DNA of 17,555 bases from Anaerolineae bacterium. GTDB taxonomy: Bacteria > Chloroflexota > Anaerolineae > UBA1429. The stretch is from NCBI GenBank assembly GCA_016928125.1, contig JAFGLK010000445.1, forward strand, positions 1 to 17,555. Reading direction: 5' to 3'. Below, piece after piece: positions 1 to 8,827 of the stretch (its first letter is position 1; every line of letters begins with the position of its first letter). The position numbers and the translations under genes are program-made. The notes beneath the pieces are model-generated. The model did not search any database and was not told where the DNA came from. It worked only from the letters and a program-made list of their open reading frames with translations.

Positions 1-1
1 A

Positions 2-97
2 GCCAGCCTCCGGCGACCTGGCCTGTTTGAGCCCACCGAGGAGTGGAATGCGCCCAAGTTGGGACCCTGGCGCCCCGATGATCGCTGGAGTGCCTGA
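2..97 (+). CDS. Enolase-superfamily (mandelate racemase-like) protein, C-terminal end only
   Basis: This is the last 31 codons of a gene that begins before the window. The frame ends at TGA 95-97 and closes with a stretch reading FEPTEEWNAPKLGPW followed by RPDDRWSA. The complete enolase-superfamily protein at 1230-2558 ends with the closely matching FGPTDEWNTPKLGFW and QPDRRWDR, so the two are paralogues. Only this tail can be seen, so no catalytic residue can be checked. It lies 131 bp upstream of the aldolase-type gene, on the same strand. The likely role, inferred from the paralogue, is a sugar-acid dehydratase or racemase. The family match is clear from the shared tail; the substrate is unknown. 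Confidence 0.75.
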   Translation, partial: ASLRRPGLFEPTEEWNAPKLGPWRPDDRWSA

Positions 98-142
98 TCT
101 TTCGAAACGGAATCGAGTCGTAAGTCGTCTGGCCCGAGTCGC

Positions 143-172
143 TTGACGACAGGGTGGCACCTGTGACAGAAT
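143..172 (+). promoter_or_regulatory. Weak candidate promoter upstream of the aldolase-type gene
   Basis: TTGACG (143-148) is followed after 18 bp by CAGAAT (167-172), placing the expected start of transcription about 50 nt before the ATG at 229. The -10 matches only 4 of 6 consensus positions. The gene could instead be read through from the upstream enolase-superfamily gene. Confidence 0.3.
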
Positions 173-228
173 GCCTTGGTTACCCGCGCTGAGGCAGCGA
201 AGCTAACCTGGAGACAAAGGAGCTAAAG

Positions 229-1131
229 ATGGCCAACCGAAAGCTGTTCGGCAGTTTCGCGATTCCGATGACGCCCTATGACGAGAAAGACCGCGTGGAT
301 GAGGATGTGCTGGCCGCAGAGATCGACTTTTGCTGCGAGTCGAACGTGGGTGGCATCGTGGTGCCGGTGATGGTGAGCGAGTTCCGCCTCCTGTCGGAGG
401 ACGAGCGGCGCACCCTTATCCGGGTTCCAGTGGAGGCCTCGGCGGGCCGTGTGCCAATCATCGCCAATGTGGCGGCCGTCAACACGCCTCTGGCCGTGAG
501 CTATGCCGAGTATGCCCAGAAGGTCGGGGCCGACGCGGTGATTGCCATGCCATCCTACATCCATCGCCACGATACTGAGACGATCCGCGCCTACTATCAG
601 GCGATCTCCGATGCCGTATCGGTGCCGGTGTGGATCCAGAATGCCAGCGTGGCAGCCCTCTCGGGGGACGAGGTGATCCGCATGTGCACCGAGATCAAGA
701 ACGTGAGCTGGATCAAGGAGGAAGTACCGCCCGAGCCGGAGCGCATCGGCGCCCTGGTCAAGCGCAACTGCCCCGATCTCGCCGGGGTGGCTGGCGGCGC
801 CGGCGCGCGCTATTCCATCACCGAATGGCAGCGTGGCGCGGTGGGCACGGTGCACGCCTGTCAGTTCTGCGACGTGGTGCAAAGGATCTGGGATCTCCTG
901 GATGAGGGCCAGATGGATGAGGCCGGCGACCTCTTTGAGAAGCTGATGCCCGCTCTGATGATCGAGGGGCTGTTCGGCATGTCGTGTGCCAAAGAGATCA
1001 TGATCCGCCGGGGCGTGTTCAAGAACAACCGCGTCCGGACGCGCGCGAATCCGTTGAGCGACGACGACATGAAAGAGATCGATCGCGTCTGGGAGCGCAT
1101 CCAGCCCCATCTGGTGTGGCACAAGAGCTAA
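229..1131 (+). CDS. Dihydrodipicolinate synthase/N-acetylneuraminate lyase-family protein
   Basis: This 300-residue protein has the normal length of a class I aldolase TIM barrel of the DapA/NanA/KDG-aldolase family. The start ATG is fixed by AAAGGAG at 216-222, spaced 6 nt. The opening GSFAIPMTPYDE and the central SWIKEE, with Lys163 as the expected Schiff-base lysine, are family landmarks. Two usual active-site features are changed. The Thr-Thr pair of the GTTGE loop reads Met-Val (VPVMVSEFRLLS, residues 45-56), and the catalytic Tyr of the usual YN motif is Gln137 (WIQNAS). It sits between two enolase-superfamily paralogues, so a lyase acting on a 2-keto-3-deoxy sugar acid made by a neighbouring dehydratase is plausible. 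That substrate is inferred. It is unlikely to be the lysine-biosynthesis DapA. Confidence 0.85.
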   Translation: MANRKLFGSFAIPMTPYDEKDRVDEDVLAAEIDFCCESNVGGIVVPVMVSEFRLLSEDERRTLIRVPVEASAGRVPIIANVAAVNTPLAVSYAEYAQKVGADAVIAMPSYIHRHDTETIRAYYQAISDAVSVPVWIQNASVAALSGDEVIRMCTEIKNVSWIKEEVPPEPERIGALVKRNCPDLAGVAGGAGARYSITEWQRGAVGTVHACQFCDVVQRIWDLLDEGQMDEAGDLFEKLMPALMIEGLFGMSCAKEIMIRRGVFKNNRVRTRANPLSDDDMKEIDRVWERIQPHLVWHKS

Positions 1132-1229
1132 GCCCACCCCGAGGCAACGCATAGGCAGTCGGGCGCATGCCTGTCGGTATGCGCCTGTCCGTGAAACGAA
1201 AAGCCCAGATCAACGACGAAAGGAACATC

Positions 1230-2558
1230 ATGAGCCCCCAAAAGCAGGACGAACGCGCGCTCGGCAACGTGGAGAACGCCATCAACACATACTCGCGACC
1301 GACCGATCTCAAGATCACCGACATGCGCATCGCCGTGGTCGCCTCGAACTATGACTATCCCATCATCCGTCTGGACACCAATCAGGATGTCTATGGCATC
1401 GGTGAGGTGCGCGACGCAGGCCACAAGGAGAACGCGCTCCAGTTCAAGAGCATGTTGCTGGGGCAGAATCCCTGCAACGTGGATATGCTCTTTCGCGCCA
1501 TCAAGCGCTTTGGCAACTGGGGCCGTGAGGGCGGCGGCGTCTCGGGCCTCGAGTTGGCCCTGTGGGACCTGGTGGGCAAAGTGTATGGCGTGCCCTGCTA
1601 TCAGTTCCTGGGCGGCAAGTACCGCGACAAGGTGCGGGTCTACGCAGACACGCCGACCCCCGCCGAGCCAACCCCCCAAGGGTACGCCGAGCGCGTGTTG
1701 GGGCGCAAAGCGTTGGGCTTTACCTTTATCAAGTTCGATGTGACCCCCAGAGTGCTGATCGGCATGCCTGGCATGTTGATCGGTACGCCCACCCAGCACG
1801 AATATCGCATGGTGCGCTGGAACCAGGCTCCTGGCTCCGGCGTGGTGGCCAAAGTGACCGATGAGGGCATCGCGCGCATGGCGGAGGTGGCCGCGGCCGT
1901 GCGCGAGGCCGTCGGTTGGGATGTCTCGCTCTGTGTGGATCACTTTGGACACGGCTATCTGACTGCCAACGAGGTGATCCGCCTGGGAAAGGCCCTGGAG
2001 CCTTACGGCCTGGCCTGGATGGAGGATCCGATGCCGTGGTGGGATATCGAGGGGCACCGCATCGTCACTCAGGCGATCCAGGTACCTACGGCTGCTGGTG
2101 AGGAGCTCTATCTGTGGGACGGCTTTCGCGAGCTGATCGAAAAGCGGGCGGTCGACATCATCCATCCCGATCTGCTCACCTCGGGCGGTATGCTGGAGAC
2201 GAAAAAGATCGCGGACTATGCCGAGCGTTTTGGCATTCCCACGGCCTTGCACTTTGCGGGCTCGCCGATCGCCTTCATGGCCAATATCCATTGTGCGGCG
2301 GCCATCCCTAGCTTTGTGGCTCTGGAGAACCACGCCGTCGATCTGCCCTTCTGGAAGGGCCTCGTCACAGGTCTCGCCGATCCCTTGATGGAGGAAGGGT
2401 ACGTGGCGGTGCCGGAAAAGCCGGGCCTGGGCGTGGATCTGAACTACGAGGGCATCGAGGCCAATCTGCGGCCGCCGAGCGCGCTTTTTGGCCCTACCGA
2501 CGAGTGGAATACGCCCAAGTTGGGCTTCTGGCAGCCTGACCGACGTTGGGATAGATGA
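1230..2558 (+). CDS. Enolase-superfamily mandelate racemase/sugar-acid dehydratase-like protein
   Basis: This protein has 442 residues, with the start chosen at ATG 1230 because GAAAGGA (1218-1224) lies just upstream; an in-frame ATG at 1167 lacks this. An N-terminal capping domain (about residues 25-140) precedes the barrel. Predicted Mg2+ ligands are Asp237 (CVDHFGHG), Glu265 (MEDP) and Glu291 (GEEL). An Asp314 (HPDLLTSGG)-His341 (LHFAGS) dyad and Glu366 (LENH) place it in the mandelate-racemase subgroup. The second-strand motif is Lys168-Phe-Asp170, rather than the Lys-x-Lys of mandelate racemase. These enzymes abstract the proton next to a carboxylate, often dehydrating sugar acids to 2-keto-3-deoxy acids. 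The preceding aldolase-type gene fits that product. Paralogue of the partial gene at 2-97. Exact substrate not determinable. Confidence 0.87.
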   Translation: MSPQKQDERALGNVENAINTYSRPTDLKITDMRIAVVASNYDYPIIRLDTNQDVYGIGEVRDAGHKENALQFKSMLLGQNPCNVDMLFRAIKRFGNWGREGGGVSGLELALWDLVGKVYGVPCYQFLGGKYRDKVRVYADTPTPAEPTPQGYAERVLGRKALGFTFIKFDVTPRVLIGMPGMLIGTPTQHEYRMVRWNQAPGSGVVAKVTDEGIARMAEVAAAVREAVGWDVSLCVDHFGHGYLTANEVIRLGKALEPYGLAWMEDPMPWWDIEGHRIVTQAIQVPTAAGEELYLWDGFRELIEKRAVDIIHPDLLTSGGMLETKKIADYAERFGIPTALHFAGSPIAFMANIHCAAAIPSFVALENHAVDLPFWKGLVTGLADPLMEEGYVAVPEKPGLGVDLNYEGIEANLRPPSALFGPTDEWNTPKLGFWQPDRRWDR

Positions 2559-2595
2559 ATCTGCCCCACCCAAAGTAGGAGAGAAGAAAAGCAAG

Positions 2596-2624
2596 AGGGG
2601 GGAGATCTTGGTATCCTCCCCCCT
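2596..2624 (-). terminator. Terminator of the Ca2+-ATPase gene, between convergent genes
   Basis: AGGGGGGAG (2596-2604) pairs perfectly with CTCCCCCCT (2616-2624) across an 11-nt loop. Read on the minus strand, the hairpin is followed by the T-rich CTTGCTTTTCTTCTC, so it best terminates the ATPase transcript ending at 2660. It may also stop the enolase-superfamily transcript ending at 2558, although the plus-strand side has no T run. Confidence 0.75.
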
Positions 2625-2659
2625 GCGCTGTTCTGTCGGTGCGGCCCTTTGCGGACGGT

Positions 2660-5476
<2,817 letters not shown>

Positions 5477-5665
5477 TCCACCCTCCTTGTTCCATGATCT
5501 CTTGGTCGTGACGCTGGGGTACCTTTCTCGCCGAGCCTTACCGCGCCGCTGGCCCAAAATCGGCGCATCTCGCCAGTGGCGCTTGAGCCTCGCCCGAGAT
5601 CTTCGGCTTGACCGCCAAGCGGCTGGCGGGCCTTGGCGCAGATTGCCATAACCTCACCGTTGCAG

Positions 5666-5694
5666 AATATAGCAGGCACTGCCCAAGCGCGCAA
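5666..5694 (-). promoter_or_regulatory. Promoter of the Ca2+-ATPase gene
   Basis: On the minus strand TTGCGC (5694-5689) is followed after 17 bp by TATATT (5671-5666), with TGC immediately before the -10 as in extended -10 promoters. Transcription would start near 5658, leaving an untranslated leader of about 180 nt before the ATG at 5476. The same TTGCGC-17 arrangement occurs before the LarA-like gene. The rest of the 312-bp stretch 5477-5788 holds this promoter, a hairpin and the leader; I see no gene in it. Confidence 0.6.
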
Positions 5695-5702
5695 ATATGC
5701 GC

Positions 5703-5726
5703 TCGGAGAGTGTATCGCCTCTCCGA
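5703..5726 (-). terminator. Hairpin downstream of the acetamidase-family gene
   Basis: TCGGAGAG (5703-5710) pairs perfectly with CTCTCCGA (5719-5726) across an 8-nt loop, 62 bp beyond the stop of the acetamidase-family gene and just upstream of the ATPase promoter. It has no T run, so a terminator role is inferred from position and symmetry only. Confidence 0.45.
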
Positions 5727-5788
5727 CGGCAGCAGCTTGGCGCGAGGCGACGACTGCTCGAGACTCTGCCAGAAGCCCTCACGAATGG

Positions 5789-6709
5789 TTAGGCAGGCGC
5801 GATCTTGTCGAGCACCTCCTTGGAGACCTTGCAGACCATGGTGAAGGCTGGGTCAAACACGTTCCCCACCTCGTATTCCACGCATTGCCCGAGCAGAATG
5901 CTGGCGCCATAGGCATCGAGGCCATATTCCTCGCGAAGCCAGCGCATCATCTCCGTGGTGGCGTGCTGCACGCCTCCATCCAGCGGCCTGGCGTTCCCGA
6001 TGGTAAAGATGTGCGTGGCGCTCTCGCCTCGCGGCCAGCCGATGGTCTTGCCTTTGAGTACGTCGACGGTCAGCTCGACATCGAATGAGATCTCGATGCC
6101 CGTGCCGATGATCTCCCCATCGCCCTGCACCGCATGCCCGTCGCCGAAGAAGAGCAATGCGCCCGGTTCAAACACAGGAAAGTAGATCGTCACCCCAGCG
6201 CGCAAGCCGCGGTAGTCCATGTTGCCGCCGTGCTCCGCCGAGGTGGCCGAGGAGATGGCCTGCTTGCGGCTTGGCGCGACCCCCAGACAGCCCAGCATCG
6301 GATCGAGCGCCAACTCGATCTGCCCCAAGGCGGTCTGGGGCTCGATTAGCCTGGCGGTGCCACCCCCAAGATCGAGTTGCCAGCGGGCCAGATCTCCTTC
6401 TTGGGGCAATTCCCGCACGTAAGCGGCCTCCACGACGTGTGGCGCCACCACGGTGCGCGTCCAGCCATACTCGCGATTGGGCCACAGGCGATCAAGGCGA
6501 ACGACCAGGGTATCGCCCGGTTCGGCATCCTCAATGAAAAAGGGACCGGTGAGCGGGTTCCCGCGCGGGGCGACTTTGTTCCCAGCTGCATCCAGGCCGC
6601 GAGCGCAGAGGCTATGGCTCACAAGCGTGTCGCCCGCGGCGATGTGTAGAACCGGCTCGTATGGGCCGAAGGCATTGTAGTAGCGGCTGGGTTGATAGGT
6701 GTGCTTCAT
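5789..6709 (-). CDS. Acetamidase/formamidase family protein
   Basis: This 306-residue protein is of the FmdA/AmdA family, which hydrolyses short-chain amides such as formamide and acetamide to the acid and ammonia in the cytoplasm. The start is ATG 6707-6709 with AGGAGAG upstream; an upstream in-frame ATG at 6775 would add 22 residues with no family resemblance. Family signatures are NPLTGP (51-56) followed by an acidic EDAEPGD stretch, HGGNMD (160-165), and GDGHAVQGDGE (189-199). No signal peptide or membrane segment is seen. The length is typical. It stands alone, divergent from rnpB and upstream of the ATPase, so context adds nothing about the substrate. The family is broad and many members have no tested activity. 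Confidence 0.9.
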   Translation of the reverse strand: MKHTYQPSRYYNAFGPYEPVLHIAAGDTLVSHSLCARGLDAAGNKVAPRGNPLTGPFFIEDAEPGDTLVVRLDRLWPNREYGWTRTVVAPHVVEAAYVRELPQEGDLARWQLDLGGGTARLIEPQTALGQIELALDPMLGCLGVAPSRKQAISSATSAEHGGNMDYRGLRAGVTIYFPVFEPGALLFFGDGHAVQGDGEIIGTGIEISFDVELTVDVLKGKTIGWPRGESATHIFTIGNARPLDGGVQHATTEMMRWLREEYGLDAYGASILLGQCVEYEVGNVFDPAFTMVCKVSKEVLDKIAPA

Positions 6710-6803
6710 CTCAATCCCTCTCCTGGTGATCTGCTCTGGCTCAACACGCTCGCAGGCTATCATAGACGCCATCATCTGGCAAGCAGGTGAGGATCTTCAT
6801 TTT

Positions 6804-6825
6804 ATGTCAACTTGCGATTTGACAT
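6804..6825. repeat. Inverted repeat overlapping the rnpB -35 box
   Basis: ATGTCAA (6804-6810) and TTGACAT (6819-6825) form a perfect 7-8-7 inverted repeat. The right arm contains the rnpB -35 hexamer. The left arm gives a TTGACA on the minus strand, but no matching -10 lies at the proper distance there. A regulator-binding site is possible; chance symmetry of the -35 box is the alternative. Confidence 0.4.
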
Positions 6826-6847
6826 GCTCCTGCGTGTGTGCTATCAT
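6819..6847 (+). promoter_or_regulatory. Promoter of rnpB
   Basis: A consensus TTGACA (6819-6824) is followed after exactly 17 bp by TATCAT (6842-6847), with TGC just before the -10 (extended -10). The predicted start, 6-7 nt after the -10, falls at about 6853-6854, which is where the RNase P RNA P1 helix begins. Confidence 0.85.
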
Positions 6848-6853
6848 CGAGGC

Positions 6854-7287
6854 GAGCGAGTGAGCCAGGCGATCGCGTGACGGGCGCCGATCCGAACAGG
6901 ATCGAGGCCACGTCATGAGGAAAGTCCGAACTCCATAGAGCACGATGCTGGGTAACGCCCAGGCGAGGCGACTCGACGGAAAGCGCCACAGAAAAGATGC
7001 AGCCCGCTTCGGCAGCCCAAGCTGGCGGAGCGGGTCATGGTGAAAAGGTGGTGTAAGAGACCCCCAGCGGCCCAGGTGACTGGGCCGGCTAGGCAAGCCC
7101 CATCGGGAGCAAGACCAAGCATGGGACCGCGCGCCCGCTTTCTGAGTGGACGCGCACGGGCTGCTCGTCCGTTCATCCCGGGTAGGTCGCTCGAGGCGCC
7201 GGGCAACTGGCGCCCCAGATGGATGATCGCCAGCCCCAGGCCCACGGGCCTGGGGTGACAGAATTCGGCTTATCGGCCCACTCGTTC
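6854..7287 (+). ncRNA. rnpB: RNase P RNA, bacterial class A
   Basis: This is the catalytic RNA that matures the 5' ends of tRNAs. The hallmark conserved block GAGGAAAGTCC starts at 6917 and continues into CTCCATAGAGCAC. The 3' block ACAGAATTCGGCTTAT (from 7258) supplies the other half of the universal core helix P4. GGTGAAAAGGTGGTGTAAGAG (7039-7059) and GGCTAGGCAAGCCCC are further conserved features. The ends are set by helix P1: CGAGTGAGCC (6857-6866) pairs with GGCCCACTCG (7275-7284) with one mismatch, extending to 6854/7287 through three more pairs. A long GC helix near 7233-7256 precedes the 3' core. The length of about 434 nt is within the range of class A molecules. The 5' end matches the start predicted from the promoter. 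Confidence 0.95.
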
Positions 7288-7292
7288 TCCTC

Positions 7293-7350
7293 GAGGCGGC
7301 TGTACGTGAACCTTTGGCCCTCTGGGCCGGGCTTCATGTTCAGCCGCCTC
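7293..7350 (+). terminator. Compound stem-loop directly downstream of rnpB
   Basis: Three nested pairings lie within 58 nt: GAGGCGGC (7293-7300) with GCCGCCTC (7343-7350), TGAAC (7307-7311) with GTTCA (7338-7342), and GGCCC (7316-7320) with GGGCC (7324-7328). There is a 6-nt bulge on the 5' side. It begins 6 nt after the RNase P RNA 3' end, so a terminator or 3'-processing signal is likely. There is no T run after it. Confidence 0.55.
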
Positions 7351-7378
7351 TGGTTCATGCCTTCGCATCGACGTGTGC

Positions 7379-7402
7379 TTGGCCGGTGCGAAAGCCGGCC
7401 AA
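7379..7402. other. Perfect hairpin between rnpB and the LarA-like gene
   Basis: TTGGCCGG (7379-7386) pairs with CCGGCCAA (7395-7402) across an 8-nt loop, 10 bp upstream of the -35 box of the next gene. It could be a second stop for rnpB transcription or an operator. No T run is present. Confidence 0.4.
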
Positions 7403-7412
7403 CGACCACCGC

Positions 7413-7441
7413 TTGCGCAGGGCGTGTGCCCCAGGTATGAT
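7413..7441 (+). promoter_or_regulatory. Promoter of the LarA-like/GH20 operon
   Basis: TTGCGC (7413-7418) is followed after 17 bp by TATGAT (7436-7441). Transcription would start near 7448, giving a leader of about 29 nt that carries the GGAGAGAAGG ribosome-binding site of the gene at 7477. Confidence 0.55.
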
Positions 7442-7476
7442 TCGCCCGATCCACAACAAGTCACTGGAGAGAAGGC

Positions 7477-8745
7477 ATGCGTGTAGGGCTAGCCTATGGC
7501 GAAGGGACGCGATCGATTGAGGTGCCTGACGACGCGACCGTGCTGTTGCCTCGACAGGTGGCAGGGATTCTAGATGAGCGTGGGGCCATCGTAGATGCCC
7601 TGAGATGCCCGCCGGAGCAGCGGTCGCTCCGCGAGAGGGTGAGCCCCCACGACCGTGTTGCCGTGGTCTTTAGCGATATCACCCGTCCGATGCCCAACGC
7701 GCGGGTGCTGCCGGCGCTGCTGGATGAGTTGGCACACATCCCGCCCGAGCAAATCGTGCTGATCAACGGCCTGGGCACCCATCGCGCTCAGACTGAGGAG
7801 GAACTGGCCCGCATGTTGGGCCGCGATCTCGTGGCACGCTACGCCATCGAGCAGCACGACGCCTGGAACGCCGATCGGCTTGTCGATCTGGGAGAAACGC
7901 GCTACGGCCATCGCGCCCTGGTGAATCGGACCTATGTCGAGGCGACCTTCAGGATCGTGACCGGCTTCATCGAGCCGCACATCTTTGCCGGGTTCAGCGG
8001 GGGCCCCAAGGCTGTTTTGCCGGGCATTGCGGGCATCGGGTCGATCATGGACAACCATGGCTATGCCATGCTGAGTGCGCCCACGGCCACATGGGGCATC
8101 ACCGAGGGGAACCCCGTGTGGGAGGAGATCAGCCAGGTAGGGCAGCTCGCGCGCCCCGACCTGATGCTCAATGTGACCCTCAACCGGCGTCGCGAGATCA
8201 CGGGCGTTTTTGCCGGTGAGATGATGGCGACGCACCGCCAAGGCATCGAGTTCGTGCGCAGTTCGGCCATGGTGCCGGTCGAAGCGCCCTTTGACATCGT
8301 CGTCACCAGCAACAGCGGCTATCCGTTGGACATCAATCTCTATCAGGCCGTCAAAGGGATGTCGTGCGCAGCCCAGATCGTCAAGCCCGGTGGGAGCATC
8401 CTGATCGCCAGCGAGTGCCGAGATGGCGTGCCGGACTATGGCGAGTACCGCAATCTCATGCACGAAGGCGGTTCACCAGCAGGTGTGCTCGACCTGATTA
8501 GCCAGCCGGGCTTTCGCCGCCATGATCAGTGGGAGGCGCAGCTTCATGCGCAGATCCTGCAACTGGCCGACATCCATGTCTACAGCGACTATCTCTCTGA
8601 TGAGGAGACGCGGGGCATGCTGTGCGAGCCGTGCCACGATCTTGACGCCACCCTGGCCAGCCTCCTGGGAAGACACGGGGCGGGCGCTCGGGTATGCGTT
8701 TTGCCGGAAGGCCCTCAGACGATTCCCTTCGTGGCCACGCGCTGA
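7477..8745 (+). CDS. LarA-like (DUF2088) protein, lactate racemase family
   Basis: This 422-residue cytoplasmic protein has the length of the lactate racemase LarA, which uses a covalently bound nickel-pincer nucleotide to move hydride on 2-hydroxy acids. The start ATG follows GGAGAGAAGG. Residues corresponding to the LarA active site are present: Asp67 and Arg70 (SDITRP), His102 (GLGTHR), His168 (IEPHIFAGF), the cofactor-linking Lys178 (GGPKAV) and His194 (DNHG). The spacing from His102 to His194 is the same as in LarA. None of the cofactor-synthesis genes larB, larC or larE lies in the window. It precedes a GH20 glycosidase by 82 bp, which suggests a sugar-derived hydroxy acid rather than lactate as substrate. 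That is inference; DUF2088 members of unknown specificity are common. Confidence 0.85.
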   Translation: MRVGLAYGEGTRSIEVPDDATVLLPRQVAGILDERGAIVDALRCPPEQRSLRERVSPHDRVAVVFSDITRPMPNARVLPALLDELAHIPPEQIVLINGLGTHRAQTEEELARMLGRDLVARYAIEQHDAWNADRLVDLGETRYGHRALVNRTYVEATFRIVTGFIEPHIFAGFSGGPKAVLPGIAGIGSIMDNHGYAMLSAPTATWGITEGNPVWEEISQVGQLARPDLMLNVTLNRRREITGVFAGEMMATHRQGIEFVRSSAMVPVEAPFDIVVTSNSGYPLDINLYQAVKGMSCAAQIVKPGGSILIASECRDGVPDYGEYRNLMHEGGSPAGVLDLISQPGFRRHDQWEAQLHAQILQLADIHVYSDYLSDEETRGMLCEPCHDLDATLASLLGRHGAGARVCVLPEGPQTIPFVATR

Positions 8746-8827
8746 ACAACATGCGGGGCCAGATCCCCTTGCCTTGCTCGACATAGGCGTTCGGTTCTGC
8801 CGAGTACGGAATGAAAGGAGTAGTTGG

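Noticed and set aside
124..150. GTCGTC/GACGAC inverted repeat upstream of the aldolase-type gene
   Set aside because: There are only six pairs across a 15-nt loop, which is expected by chance in this composition.
223..1152. Minus-strand open frame opposite the aldolase-type gene
   Set aside because: It is a His/Arg-rich shadow frame, antisense to a gene with a good ribosome-binding site and family motifs.
5608..5844. Small plus-strand open frame in the gap before the acetamidase-family gene
   Set aside because: It overlaps the minus-strand promoter, a hairpin and the 3' end of the acetamidase-family gene, and shows no domain or ribosome-binding site.
6788..6810. Minus-strand promoter for the acetamidase-family gene from the TTGACA at 6810-6805
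   Set aside because: No -10-like hexamer lies 15-19 bp downstream on that strand. The hexamer is better explained as one arm of the inverted repeat at the rnpB promoter.
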